The notes under the pieces are model-generated. The model did no database searches. It was not told the origin of the DNA and was given only the letters and a program-made list of their open reading frames with translations. From contig NZ_JAJJZG010000015.1 of NCBI RefSeq assembly GCF_021028995.1, positions 27,732 to 91,731 on the forward strand: a stretch of 64,000 nt of DNA. The letters run 5' to 3'. Below, one piece after another: positions 25,620 through 35,588 of this stretch. This stretch comes from Halobacterium sp. KA-4. Lineage in GTDB: Archaea; Halobacteriota; Halobacteria; Halobacteriales; Halobacteriaceae. Position 1 is the first letter of the stretch. Every line of letters begins with the position of its first letter. Both the position numbers and the translations under genes were made by a program.

Positions 25620-28600
25620 ATGCCAACACCGTCGGACTTTCTCGACGGCCTCCACAATATCGGAGACCGCGTACACGCCGAAATGAGTGAAAAAGACGTC
25701 GAGAACGCCTTCCTCAACGAACACTTCTACACTCTACTGGACTATGACGGCGCAGGCCACGACCTGCGCAGCGAGATGACACTCCCGGACAACAAGCGCC
25801 CGGACTACATCACCCTCGACGACAACGAATCCGTCACCGCCGTCTACGAATTCAAATCCAGCGGACGCGACCTCGACAAACACACCGACCAACTATTCCA
25901 CTACGTAGACGAGCTGAAAGCCGACTATGGAGTGCTGACAAACGGCGAAGAACTGCGCCTATACCGCCGCGACGAATCCCACCTCACCACGATCGCCCTC
26001 GCCGAAGCAACAAGCCAGCAAGCGCGAGACACGTTCAAAGCGCTACAGAAACCGGAATGGGATATCACTGACACCGAAAGTGTAAACGACTACCTGAATC
26101 GGCTTGAGCCAGTCACGCTCAACGGCGAACTCGGTCGCGAACACTTCTTCGACACGTTCCGTTTGGAGGAAGGGAGTGTGTTTGCAGATCTCGTCACCGC
26201 GATGATGGACCTGCTACACGAACTGCGCGACGACAAAGAAGCGAAATTCGTCGAAGGTGCATATGATTTCTGGGAAGCCAGCTACGCGAACATCCCCGAA
26301 GACACACCCGAGTCATGGGAGTCGATGCTGCCGAGCAACCGACAGTCCGACCTAAAGGACTTCATGTTCTGCCTCGAGAGTGGGCACGCACTCCTTGGAC
26401 GGCTGTTGTTGTCGAAGGCTGCGCAGGACTACGACTTCTTCAAGCAAACCCAGTACGAGGGAATGGACGACTACTTCACCGGCCTTTCGGGATTCTCATC
26501 AGAAATCGACCCTGAATCCTACCCCGTTGCTGCCGCAAGCCTCATCGAAGACATGCAAGAACAGCTCGTTGAGAGTCTCTTTGAGGACGACATTTTCACG
26601 TGGTGGAAAGAGAGCTACCGTACGGCGCTAGCGACCGGGCACGGAAGTGGTGCGACACGGTTCAAGAAAGTCGCAGAGGAAGGGACCGATACAGAGCTGA
26701 GTGAAGCGACCAGAGAGCGGTTTAGTCGCGCAATTTCACATACGCTGTTCGCGGTGCTGAAGTTCGACTTCGCCCAGATTTCGGGTGACCCACTCGGGAA
26801 TCTGTACCAGCGGTATTTCGACCCGGAGACGCGGAAAGCGCTTGGAGAGTTCTACACACCCGAACCCGTCGTGGACTACATTATGGACGGTGTTGACTAC
26901 GACGTCGGGGTATCCTCGCAACGAGTAATTGACCCGGCATGCGGATCTGGTACGTTCCTGGTTGAAGCCATCGAGCGATACATCGAAGACGTACGACGGT
27001 ATGACGACGACCCGGATTGGACGAAAGAATTGACTGAGTTGTGTACGCACCCGCATGTTGTCGGTGTAGACATTCACCCATTCGCGGTATTGATGGCGCA
27101 GATCCGATTCATGGTCGCGATCTTGCCGGAATACCGAGAAGCGAAACAACAGGACCACGATTTCACGATCCGCAGACTCCCGATTTTCCGCGCAGACACC
27201 CTCCGAGACGAACGTGAACTAACCGGCGCCGACCTTGGAGACGCGGAAGGTCGGCAACTGACTTGGGATGCGATGACCGAGGACACACAGGACGTTCGCG
27301 TACCTGTACCGCTCCCGATCGAGGTCGATGATACAGCAGACACGCCCGGAGTCGAGACTGACGACGGGTTCCTGGTAAAGCGAATTCGGATGCCGTTATT
27401 CGACACAATCCAACTGAAAACCGGGGTGAGTAATTTCGGGGAATACTTCGCGGCGCTACAAGGCGTTCTCGACGTCGTGAAGTGGCATATGGACGAAGGA
27501 TACTGGGAGTACCAAGGCGGTCTTAACTCCGGTATCGAGCGGTACACGTCCCAGGGATACGACGGTGTAGAGGAGTTCTTCTCGCCGTATGTAGACGATA
27601 TGCTGGAGGTGACACGGCAGCTGCAGGAGAACCACGACGACGGGCGCCTGTTCAAGATGTTCGAGGACACCGTACTGGCGCTCGTTGTGAAGAATTACAT
27701 GGACTACGACTACGTCGTGGGGAACCCGCCGTACGTGCGCGTGCAGAACCTACCCGATAGTCAGAAAGAGATGATGGAGTCGCTATACGACTCAACCACC
27801 GGGAATTACGATATTTACTGTCCGTTCTACGAGCGTGGACTCGATTGGCTCCAGGAGGGAACGGGGAAACTCGGGTTCATTACCCCGAACCAGTTCATGG
27901 TCACAGAGTACGGTGAGGGCCTTCGACAAGTAATGCTAGACGAAAGTCGCATCAAGGAGGTGTACGACTTCCGCGACTCCGGTGTGTTTGAGGATGCGAC
28001 CAACTACCCGGCAATCGTAATTCTGGAAGACGAACCAGACGAGTCCACACGCGAAGATAACGATATTCGATGTGTCAGAGTCAAAGCGAACACCGACAAT
28101 GAGAGTGACCGAGAGCTCGACGATGAGATTATCAAAGCGGTGCGTGATCACCGTGGGAACCCTGGGTATTCGGACGAGTTCATCGACGTGTTTGACTACC
28201 CGCAGAGCACGCTTTCAGGCGAGGAATATTGGCCGTTGATGCCGCCGGAGGAATTGCAGGTGTTTGAGAAGCTCGAACAGCAAGCTGATACAACAATCGG
28301 GAAGGCGACTGATGCCGTATTCCAGGGTATTCGGACGAGTGCGAACAAGATTTACGTAGTTGACGTACTCGATGCCGATCGCGTAGAATCGAGTGATACC
28401 GGCGATGTAGTGACAATCGTGCCGACAGGTGAGTCGAAGGAGTACGAGATTGAGACTGATTTACTGCGCCCGTTCCTGAAAGGGAATGACGTCAAGAGGT
28501 GGCGTGGTAAGTGGTCTGGCTTGCACGTTATCTACCCGTATCACGTACAGCAGGCGAACGACGGTGGCCAGGAAGCGGTGCTGTATGGTGAAGATGAGTT

Positions 28601-29513
28601 ACGCGATGAGTTGCCGCTGTCCTGGCAGTACCTACAAAAGCACGAGACAGCCTTAAGAGAGCGTGAAGACGGCGGTTGGTTGGATAGTGACGTGTGGTGG
28701 GAGTTCGGACGTTCGCAGAATTTGGAGAAGTTCGAGACGCCGAAAACAATTCAGGCCGAGATTGCGGATGATGCGACGTTCATGATCGACGAGGCCGGAA
28801 CATGGTACTTTACGACGGCGTATGGTGTCACGTTTAGCGAGCAGTACCGCGATATTACAGAAATTTTGTCTACGGAACTGAATTCGAAGGCATTAGATTT
28901 CTACTTGAAGCATATCGCGGCCATCAAAGCGGGCGGATACTACTCATACCGGACGCAGTACGTCGAAAAGCTCCCATGTGTTACTCAAGATTCTACTGAC
29001 GTCTTTCAGGATATCCGTGATAGAACAGGGGATATTGTCTCGTCGATTGACCTAGATAGTAAAACGAACCGCTTCCCTGAGGCGTATCTGGGCGACTACG
29101 ATGGGCAGCTGGACCGAATTGAGTACGAGTGGCAGACTCGTCGATATCCGGTGAATGCATCTGTAGAAGAGACCGACGATGGGCGGTTTGTGGTGACCGC
29201 CGGGAACACTGACGAGATTACCGACCCGCTCATTGATTCTGGAAGTCGGGCGGAGAATGAATTGCGCGCGGAGTACGTTCGTGAGGCGGTCAATGGTCGG
29301 AATATGAAGAGTGGTGAGGAGATGTCGATGCAGATTCCGGTCGCGCAGGACGGTGTTGAGGAGTTACTGGATCGTCTGAAGGAGGACGAACAGACGGTTG
29401 CTGCGAAGGACATCAGTGCGCTTGAGGCGGAAATTGATGAAGCGGTGTATGAGCTGTTCGGACTCTCTGAGGAGGAACAGCAGGTAGTGGAGAATTACCA
29501 CGAAGTGTTCTGA
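25620..29513 (+). CDS. Type IIG restriction-modification enzyme
   Basis: A 1297-aa single-chain enzyme. The N-terminal nuclease domain has a PD-(D/E)xK pattern: RPDYITL (~residue 60) and VYEFKSS (~76). A helical connector carries LGEFYTPEPVVDYI (~410), then motif I DPACGSGTFLVEA (~438) and motif IV GNPPYVRVQ (~701), typical of N6-adenine methyltransferases. The C-terminal ~450 residues act as the target-recognition domain (RPFLKGNDVKRW, then YSYRTQYVEKLPC). It cuts and methylates DNA in one polypeptide, so no partner gene is needed. No adjacent BREX or DISARM genes are seen. Confidence 0.88.
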   Translation: MPTPSDFLDGLHNIGDRVHAEMSEKDVENAFLNEHFYTLLDYDGAGHDLRSEMTLPDNKRPDYITLDDNESVTAVYEFKSSGRDLDKHTDQLFHYVDELKADYGVLTNGEELRLYRRDESHLTTIALAEATSQQARDTFKALQKPEWDITDTESVNDYLNRLEPVTLNGELGREHFFDTFRLEEGSVFADLVTAMMDLLHELRDDKEAKFVEGAYDFWEASYANIPEDTPESWESMLPSNRQSDLKDFMFCLESGHALLGRLLLSKAAQDYDFFKQTQYEGMDDYFTGLSGFSSEIDPESYPVAAASLIEDMQEQLVESLFEDDIFTWWKESYRTALATGHGSGATRFKKVAEEGTDTELSEATRERFSRAISHTLFAVLKFDFAQISGDPLGNLYQRYFDPETRKALGEFYTPEPVVDYIMDGVDYDVGVSSQRVIDPACGSGTFLVEAIERYIEDVRRYDDDPDWTKELTELCTHPHVVGVDIHPFAVLMAQIRFMVAILPEYREAKQQDHDFTIRRLPIFRADTLRDERELTGADLGDAEGRQLTWDAMTEDTQDVRVPVPLPIEVDDTADTPGVETDDGFLVKRIRMPLFDTIQLKTGVSNFGEYFAALQGVLDVVKWHMDEGYWEYQGGLNSGIERYTSQGYDGVEEFFSPYVDDMLEVTRQLQENHDDGRLFKMFEDTVLALVVKNYMDYDYVVGNPPYVRVQNLPDSQKEMMESLYDSTTGNYDIYCPFYERGLDWLQEGTGKLGFITPNQFMVTEYGEGLRQVMLDESRIKEVYDFRDSGVFEDATNYPAIVILEDEPDESTREDNDIRCVRVKANTDNESDRELDDEIIKAVRDHRGNPGYSDEFIDVFDYPQSTLSGEEYWPLMPPEELQVFEKLEQQADTTIGKATDAVFQGIRTSANKIYVVDVLDADRVESSDTGDVVTIVPTGESKEYEIETDLLRPFLKGNDVKRWRGKWSGLHVIYPYHVQQANDGGQEAVLYGEDELRDELPLSWQYLQKHETALREREDGGWLDSDVWWEFGRSQNLEKFETPKTIQAEIADDATFMIDEAGTWYFTTAYGVTFSEQYRDITEILSTELNSKALDFYLKHIAAIKAGGYYSYRTQYVEKLPCVTQDSTDVFQDIRDRTGDIVSSIDLDSKTNRFPEAYLGDYDGQLDRIEYEWQTRRYPVNASVEETDDGRFVVTAGNTDEITDPLIDSGSRAENELRAEYVREAVNGRNMKSGEEMSMQIPVAQDGVEELLDRLKEDEQTVAAKDISALEAEIDEAVYELFGLSEEEQQVVENYHEVF

Positions 29514-29940
29514 ATGGCCTCCAGTGGTTGAGTCGGTCCTCGTAGTACTTCTCTCTCGTCCCCTCCTGTGATTGTTTCCGTCGGGTGATTCATTCTATAA
29601 TGCTTTAGCGATCCTGTGCTATCAGGGTGTGTGAGGGTCTCTGCAGACTGATTATGGGGTGGGCTCTGTTGAGAAGCGGTGCGAATAAACCGCTTATTTG
29701 TATGTTAGAGAACCTCGAAAACTGTGGGGCCACAGGTTCGGAAGGTGACTTTTCACACTAATCTGGAAAGCGGAAATAACGTTCAGCGTGAGTAATCGAT
29801 GAGAAGTCACTTCCAACCTAGAAACTCCTACCAGCGGACTGGCAGAACAGCGGTTGATTTATGAGAACTGCCGCAAAAAGTCGTTATCTGAAGAGCGCTG
29901 CTGCTACCGATCGAATTAACACGAAGAGAAGAGTCCCCGC
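29514..29940. other. Non-coding stretch between Type IIG gene and transposase
   Basis: No gene is visible in these ~430 bp. An imperfect inverted repeat lies at 29735-29754 and 29802-29818 (GGTTCGGAAGGTGACTTTT against, inverted, GGTTGGAAGTGACTTCT), with a ~47-bp loop. The left end of the transposase-bearing element should lie here, but I could not identify matching ends on the right side near 31813-31960. Confidence 0.45.
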
Positions 29941-31812
29941 TCAGTCAGGCGGTTCGAGTGAATCCATCAGCGTAAACACAGAGCCAACAGCGGTCAACAG
30001 CGTGTCTGGCCGACCATCCACAGGATTCGCCTCGTACTCGTCGTACGCCTCCCCAACAAGCACCTGAAGCTGCGCGTCGACGAGCCGCCAGACGTTGTAG
30101 AGCAACGTCGCCCAGACGAAACTGAAACACCGCACACGATAGTCCTTCGACGCAACAGACGGCAGGAACCGCTTGATCGACCGATACTCGTTCTCGATGT
30201 CCCACCGGCTACTGTACCGGGCTGTCAATCCCATTGCATCGTCCGGTGACACATCCTCTCGATTCGTGACGAACACTGCAAACGACCGCTCGCCCTCCTC
30301 GTCCTCCATCGCGACGAAGTCCTCGGTTCTGGGCGGCACGTACATGATGTTCGTCGTGTGGCTGTACTCGTAGTCCGGAGCCGGGTACAGATCAACGTCA
30401 GGTTCGACCGCAATATCAGCCGTCGGATGCTCTCGAATGTTCTCGATCGCCGCCCAGTCTTTCGCGTACTTCCGCTTGGGAAGCAGATAGTCCACGTCGT
30501 AGCTGTCCAGCACATCCTGAACGCGATGCCCATCGAATCCCCGGTCGGCCATCACCAGATGAATATCAACGTGCGCTGTCGCCCGCTCCATCAATCTGTC
30601 AACAACCTCATCGAGCGATGTTGTCTCACCACTCTCGCCCTCCCACGTCGAATTCTCACGGATGGGCTCAACCGCGAGAACAATCGGAGCATCGCGTCCG
30701 ATAATCGTGAGCGTGGCGTATTTGTAGCCGTACGTCCCCGGATCTTCGCATCCGCTCACCATCTCTGGATAGTCCGCTTTCGGTACCTTCTGCTTCCCGT
30801 TACCCAGCTCGATTCGCGGATCGTCTGGCTGGATATCCGATTTCGCCTTCCACGGAGAGACGTAAAATGGGATCTCGGTGATGTCAATCGCCGCAACAAC
30901 GGGCTCCGTAATCATATCCGTCTGCTGGAGCGCACCGAGTAACCCCTCTATCGACTCATCGAACGAATCTTGGAGTGTTTCGGCACACCGTCGCCACGAT
31001 GGAGTCGGGTTCGTCGATGTGGTGTCGAAATCACCGAGCGTGTACTGGTAACTGCCCGGTGTAGCACACTTCTTGACCGCATACGTATGCGTATCGTGAT
31101 GCAACGCATCGTCCAGCTGTCTATTGAACGTCCGGTAGACCGTTCGAGAGCCCGTCCGGTCGCCAAGGAGACTCATTCGAGTCTGGGATTCCCACACCGT
31201 CTCGTCTTCGTGCTTCACGTTCGCTGCTCGCCCGGTGTCGAATGCAGGGAATACGTGCTTGCCAGCGGTCTCTAAGAGGTCGCTGGCGTGCCGGTCGACG
31301 AAGTGGGTGATTGGCTCTCTCGTCTCGGAACTTGCTTCGTCGCCCTCGGCATTCGCACCGCCAATCAGCGTCGGGGCCGAAACTTCCCGGACGTCGAGAT
31401 CGTTCTCAGCTGCAACGATTCGGATGTCATTGCCAATCGCTTTGAGGAACCGCCGGAGCTGTGGGCTGAACCGTCGTCGTTTCGTGTGGGAGATTGTTCC
31501 CTGGGAAACCGATCGCTGTAAGTTGAATCTGAGTTGGAGGTACGGCCACGACTGAATACGGTTAGCTACCTCGTCCTGTGTGTAGTCGCACGCGTGCATA
31601 TAGATGAAGACGCGGACCATCGACTCGGTTGAGAACATAAAATTCGACTTGCGCGTCACCCACTGGTCGATTATCTCAGTCGGAAATTGGAGACTCCCGA
31701 TTGTCCGTGAGATATTCTGTGTACCCTCGAGAAGCGTTGATGCCTGGTCGACCAGTAGCTCACGGGCCGTCTGCAATTCCGTGATGTCGAGTGGGTCGTG
31801 TGAGCCAGACAT
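29941..31812 (-). CDS. IS4-family DDE transposase
   Basis: A 623-aa transposase with Asp in AAIDITEIPFY (~residue 309), Asp in VMADRGFDGHR (~432) and a textbook YREK signature, YSSRWDIENEYRSIK (Y-2-R-3-E-6-K, ~540). The frame is intact. The N-terminal ~300 residues include an HTH-like segment (TQDEVANRIQSW). It is larger than most IS4 transposases, as in some haloarchaeal elements. The terminal repeats were not resolved, so the IS borders are not given. Confidence 0.85.
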   Translation of the reverse strand: MSGSHDPLDITELQTARELLVDQASTLLEGTQNISRTIGSLQFPTEIIDQWVTRKSNFMFSTESMVRVFIYMHACDYTQDEVANRIQSWPYLQLRFNLQRSVSQGTISHTKRRRFSPQLRRFLKAIGNDIRIVAAENDLDVREVSAPTLIGGANAEGDEASSETREPITHFVDRHASDLLETAGKHVFPAFDTGRAANVKHEDETVWESQTRMSLLGDRTGSRTVYRTFNRQLDDALHHDTHTYAVKKCATPGSYQYTLGDFDTTSTNPTPSWRRCAETLQDSFDESIEGLLGALQQTDMITEPVVAAIDITEIPFYVSPWKAKSDIQPDDPRIELGNGKQKVPKADYPEMVSGCEDPGTYGYKYATLTIIGRDAPIVLAVEPIRENSTWEGESGETTSLDEVVDRLMERATAHVDIHLVMADRGFDGHRVQDVLDSYDVDYLLPKRKYAKDWAAIENIREHPTADIAVEPDVDLYPAPDYEYSHTTNIMYVPPRTEDFVAMEDEEGERSFAVFVTNREDVSPDDAMGLTARYSSRWDIENEYRSIKRFLPSVASKDYRVRCFSFVWATLLYNVWRLVDAQLQVLVGEAYDEYEANPVDGRPDTLLTAVGSVFTLMDSLEPPD

Positions 31813-32034
31813 TGAGAGATGCTGTAATGAATGTTAATTTGAAGTAGACTGATATTCTGGGACGATATTTTCGATTTGCTTGAGAGAGGGTTTGAGGGGG
31901 AGACATTTGAACGGTTAGGGGCATTATGAAGCAAGAATTTGATTGATAGCAATATTGGTACGCTTGAAGGATAGCTTCGATTCAAGGATTAGTTGCATCT
32001 ATATCTGTCTTGAGCGGCTACCCTCTATTTATCA

Positions 32035-32580
32035 ATGGAGCGAAGTCCTGTGGAAGCGTATCTCCGCCGCAAAGGAGCCCTGGAGGTGCTTATCGAAATC
32101 GGTCTCGGAAGTGCTACGTTCCAGAATGTCGACGAGGCGGTGTTGGTGAGTTCGTCAACTGTCTCGAACCGACTTCAGGAAGGTGTGGAGAACGAGCTCA
32201 TTGAGGTCACACATCGGCCAATCGACCACGGAACGCAGAAACGCTATACGCTCACAACAGTCGGAACGCGTGTTGTCAATCGAGTCCGAGAAATCGATCT
32301 GGATAAGACCGTTCAAAAGCTTCAACGTCTTCACAGAGAGCGAGAGACAGAGTTAGAACGTCTAATCGGGCGACTCAATCGCGATAAGTTGATCATCGGC
32401 TACGAGCATGAGCAAAACCCACCCTCCATTCCTGAGGACAATATCCCACCAGATGACGCGATCGGGGGCCTCGAGCCGCCGTCAGAGAGTGACCAGAAAG
32501 CAGCCCACCGAAAACGGCTCGAAGACGACCTCGTCGGGCTGGATGAGGAGACCGACGATGGGAGTGATGACCAGATGTAG
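32035..32580 (+). CDS. Winged-helix transcriptional regulator
   Basis: A 181-aa regulator. Residues ~1-85 form a winged helix: KGALEVLIEIGLG, VLVSSSTVSNRLQEGVENEL as recognition helix, and a wing RYTLTTVGTRVVNRV. A coiled-coil-like helix follows (KLQRLHRERETELERLIGRL), and the C-terminal ~45 residues are an acidic linker. The type resembles HxlR/PadR-like haloarchaeal regulators. It lies alone between an IS and a non-coding region, so its target is not evident. Confidence 0.75.
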   Translation: MERSPVEAYLRRKGALEVLIEIGLGSATFQNVDEAVLVSSSTVSNRLQEGVENELIEVTHRPIDHGTQKRYTLTTVGTRVVNRVREIDLDKTVQKLQRLHRERETELERLIGRLNRDKLIIGYEHEQNPPSIPEDNIPPDDAIGGLEPPSESDQKAAHRKRLEDDLVGLDEETDDGSDDQM

Positions 32581-33256
32581 GGCGCGATCTGTCTCTGTGC
32601 TCTGAGCTATCTGTATCTATCACCGGAGGTTTGTATCGTGGTTCGTAACACCTGAGGATCGTAGACGTCTATAATCACCAGTCTCACCTGACGCTCTCCG
32701 GTCGGTGAGGACGTACACTCCACTGTTTCCAGTGAACACCCCTCGTTTGGAGTGAGAAACTACCATAAATACCCCTTGGGGGAGAAACAGAGTAGCCTCG
32801 ACATGGAACAGACGCGCTGTACGCGGTCGGGAGGATCGTACGTGTGGCTTGAATCACTATTGATCGCGAGGAGGGTCACACCGCGAACGAACTGGAAGTT
32901 AGTCTCGTATATAATCTCTATAGCGTCCGTTCAACCTTTCTCCTTATCCTTGAACGAGTGACTGTCCCATTCAACTTTTCTTCTCTAACGTTGAATGAGG
33001 GAGATCCTTATTCAACCTACTCTGAAAACCATCTATCCGAATCTCGCTCATACTCACCTTCTCAATAACCCCCACTGTGAGAAATGAGGATAGGGAATGC
33101 ACACCTCACAACGTTGAAAATGCCAAACGAGGCTATGGACATCGACGAAGAGTTGCTGGCCGATACTAAGACTAGGCCCGGCGGTGGGACAGACTAAAGG
33201 GCATCTTTGACTCTCCTCAGCCCCTATATCTTCGTCCGCGAAATTCACACATACGC
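32581..33256. other. Intergenic region, 676 bp, with promoter-like and repeat words
   Basis: No convincing gene. A 7-bp inverted repeat (CACTCCA near 32715, TGGAGTG near 32745) precedes a good TATA-like CATAAATACC at 32764-32773. The 69-codon frame that follows is weak. The word TTCAAC recurs at 32931, 32972 and 33016, with the inverse GTTGAA at 32990 and 33114. The end of the region carries the operator-like site at 33195-33210. Confidence 0.4.
33195..33210. promoter_or_regulatory. Operator-like site shared with 33931-33946
   Basis: TAAAGGGCATCTTTGA lies 46 bp before the GTG start of the HTH membrane protein. Its right half (CATCTTTGA) is identical to the site before the lipoprotein gene, and the left half is a weaker match, suggesting one regulator binds both. 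Confidence 0.45.
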
Positions 33257-33901
33257 GTGAATACGCTCCTTCCTCTCAAATCGTCCCCCGAGTCACTAAC
33301 CGACCGCGATGTCGATCCAAAGCTCGTCGACTTCGAGGATGCGGATGCCGATGAGATTCTGACCGTCGTCTCATCGACAATGGCCCGTCGGATTCTTGCG
33401 GCCCTGTACGACGAACCACAGACACAGTCCGATCTCGCCGACACAGTCGAGACATCCGTCCAGAACGTGAACTACCATCTCACTCGACTTCAGGAGGCCG
33501 AACTGGTCGCGGTCGTGGATACGTGGTACTCTCGACAGGGCCGTGAAATGGATGTCTACGCACCTGCACACGGTCCACTCGTCCTGTTCACCGGAGCGGA
33601 ACGGACAAGCCCCTCGTTATCGTCGGCACTCAAGCGCCTGTTCGGTGCAGTCGGCGTGATTGCGGTTGCCAGCGTCTTGATCCACGCCCACTGGTGGTCC
33701 CGTCAACCCACGATCCGCGCCGCCCCGGGCATGACGCCGTCACCTGACATCGTAACTAGACTCAATACGATGTTTGAGATGTTTCTTGCTGGACCGGGAA
33801 CCTTAACGCTTTCAGCGGGACTCGGTCTCGTCGTCGGCCTATTTCTCCTCTGGTACTGGTACATCTACCGACCGGCACAGCGCCAGCCTGCGGGCGGCTG
33901 A
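33257..33901 (+). CDS. Membrane-anchored ArsR-type HTH regulator
   Basis: A 214-aa protein starting at GTG 33257. Residues ~30-100 form a winged helix of ArsR type: TMARRILAALYDEP, SDLADTVETSVQNVNYHLTR (recognition helix) and ELVAVVDTWYS. Two hydrophobic helices follow, about 125-145 and 182-205. This matches a common haloarchaeal design in which the DNA-binding domain is tethered to the membrane to sense envelope signals. It lies 89 bp before a Tat lipoprotein gene, with a matching operator-like site before each gene, so it probably regulates both. Confidence 0.8.
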   Translation: MNTLLPLKSSPESLTDRDVDPKLVDFEDADADEILTVVSSTMARRILAALYDEPQTQSDLADTVETSVQNVNYHLTRLQEAELVAVVDTWYSRQGREMDVYAPAHGPLVLFTGAERTSPSLSSALKRLFGAVGVIAVASVLIHAHWWSRQPTIRAAPGMTPSPDIVTRLNTMFEMFLAGPGTLTLSAGLGLVVGLFLLWYWYIYRPAQRQPAGG

Positions 33902-33930
33902 TTGTGCAACTGGAGAGCGGCACGGAGGAT

Positions 33931-33946
33931 TCAAAGACATCTTTGA
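33931..33946. promoter_or_regulatory. Palindromic operator upstream of lipoprotein gene
   Basis: TCAAAGA-CA-TCTTTGA is a perfect inverted repeat with 7-bp arms and a 2-bp centre, 44 bp before the lipoprotein ATG at 33991. A related but weaker site precedes the neighbouring HTH gene. Confidence 0.55.
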
Positions 33947-33990
33947 GTCTGGGATAGGACGATAGTCACCCCCGAGAGACTACGTTGTGT

Positions 33991-34968
33991 ATGGAACGCA
34001 GAGCGTTTCTCGGCATGGCCGGAATCGGTATCACGGCAATCGCGGGCTGTATCTCCCAGGCAGACACCGGCGATCAACCGCCGAACGAAGCGACGAACAC
34101 GCCCACCGACCAACCGCCGACGAACGACCCGACGGAGACTACGCAGATGAACGAGCACGAACGGATCCCAACTGGCGAAACGACGAATATCGCACTCGGG
34201 GAGGAGACGCTCTCCGAGACTGGAGCACGAACCCCGCACGGGATCGTTCTTGACAATCCAACGGACGAAACGTGGACTAGGCACCTCGTGATTCGGGAAC
34301 CCGATGATTCAGTTGCCCTCGACGAAACGTACGAACTCGAATCGGAGTCGAACGTTGCAGTCTCGCTCACTGACCCGCTCCGCTACACCGCTGAGGTGAA
34401 CATTCCTGAGACGGAGTCGTCCAGCACTGTCGACGTAGACCTCGCGTGGTTCGACTGCAACGCTTCGTCGACGAGTTTTACCATCCAATCGGATGGCGAG
34501 GTGAAAACCGCCACAATCTCGACGAAGATGGCGTGTCTGAACGTCACAACCGAGCGTGTTTCCGCGGGTAAAGAGACGTCGCTCTCGCTTGGAGATGGCT
34601 CATTGTCCAATGAGAGTGATAGTAAGCCACACGGCATGACCCTCACGAACCCGACGGAAGACACGGTGACATCCCGACTCGTGATCGCACGCGGGGAAGA
34701 AGTGCTCCTCGATGGTCTCTACACGCTCGAATCGGTGGGTGAAGTAGCGGTGACGCTTACCGAACCGGGCCACTATCAGGGCACGGCGTCGATTCCAACC
34801 ACTGGCACCACCGAGACCTTCGAGGTCAAACCCAATCAGTTCGATTGTAACCACTCTTCGACGAACATTTCGATTCGGTCGGACAGCGAGTTAGACGCAG
34901 AGACGATCTCGACATTGATGGCCTGTCAGCCGAGCGAAGATGGCGAGAACGAAACATCCGACCAGTAG
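33991..34968 (+). CDS. Tat-exported lipoprotein with two repeated domains
   Basis: A 325-aa protein. The N-terminus MERRAFLGMAGIGITAIAGC holds a twin-Arg signal followed by a lipobox Cys at residue ~20, so it is exported folded and lipid-anchored. A Thr/Pro/Asn-rich linker follows (~21-50). Then come two homologous ~125-residue beta-rich domains. Each begins with a GxxTxxxLGxxxL pattern, has PHG-(IM)-x-L-x-NPT, and contains FDCN in the middle with a MAC near its end. The Cys pairs could form disulphides outside the cell. ATG 33991 is chosen because the signal starts there. Its ligand is unknown. Confidence 0.8.
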   Translation: MERRAFLGMAGIGITAIAGCISQADTGDQPPNEATNTPTDQPPTNDPTETTQMNEHERIPTGETTNIALGEETLSETGARTPHGIVLDNPTDETWTRHLVIREPDDSVALDETYELESESNVAVSLTDPLRYTAEVNIPETESSSTVDVDLAWFDCNASSTSFTIQSDGEVKTATISTKMACLNVTTERVSAGKETSLSLGDGSLSNESDSKPHGMTLTNPTEDTVTSRLVIARGEEVLLDGLYTLESVGEVAVTLTEPGHYQGTASIPTTGTTETFEVKPNQFDCNHSSTNISIRSDSELDAETISTLMACQPSEDGENETSDQ

Positions 34969-35138
34969 TCGGGATTCCAGTACATTTGTTGGCTGTGGCT
35001 GCGACAAGCGTATGTGGACTATTCTATGGAACTCTTTTGTCAACTGTGTGCTCGTCGCAATGTCAGAGGGATAGGCCGATACATTCTATCCGTTCACAAA
35101 ACCGTTCTCATCCACACAACCGGTGAAAGCAACGTGGA

Positions 35139-35582
35139 TTAGTTGTCGTTTGTGAGAGTCGGAATTCGTTTCTCGAACAATCGATCAAGGGCGATCCAGA
35201 GAATCTCCGTCGGAATCGTCTTCTTGAAGTGGGCACACTCATGGTCACGTTCACCCCTCACTGGATGAGCATACTGGAAGTGAACCGGCCCGAGATCAGG
35301 GTGATCATCGTCGCGGTGCCACCCACAATTGAACCCCGTGTTCGAATCGGCGTAGTGGATGCGATAATATGGTTCGTCCTCGACAAACCGCCATTCAATG
35401 TCAAGTGTCGGCGACTCTGGGCCGGTCAGCGGCACAACACGGCTTGGGTCAATCTGCGCTCGAAGGAACTGTTTGACGATGCTATCCGGTTCGTAGGCGA
35501 CAGTCGTAACGATGGGATGTCGTTGTAACACATCTTTCAGTCCCTCGTAGACCGAGCTGTCGGTCGTTCCTGAAAGACCCAT
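35139..35582 (-). CDS. Putative toxin of a TumE-like toxin-antitoxin pair
   Basis: A 147-aa protein with a conserved-looking YYRIHYADSNTGFNCGWHRD segment and later HFQYAHP and ECAHFKK. This His/Tyr-rich pattern resembles TumE/DUF6516-type toxins, by recall only. It starts 6 bp after the stop of the HTH gene upstream on the same strand, so the pair is co-transcribed. Alternatively it is an uncharacterised haloarchaeal partner protein with no toxic activity. Confidence 0.5.
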   Translation of the reverse strand: MGLSGTTDSSVYEGLKDVLQRHPIVTTVAYEPDSIVKQFLRAQIDPSRVVPLTGPESPTLDIEWRFVEDEPYYRIHYADSNTGFNCGWHRDDDHPDLGPVHFQYAHPVRGERDHECAHFKKTIPTEILWIALDRLFEKRIPTLTNDN

Positions 35583-35588
35583 CAGTTG

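Noticed and set aside
32715..32756. GTTTCCAGTGAACACCCC as a chromosomal-type origin box
   Set aside because: It lacks the second half of the canonical box, there is no partner box and no orc gene nearby.
32752..32961. 69-codon plus-strand frame after a TATA-like box
   Set aside because: The promoter-like box is good, but the protein is basic, low in Asp/Glu, and no family or conserved block is visible.
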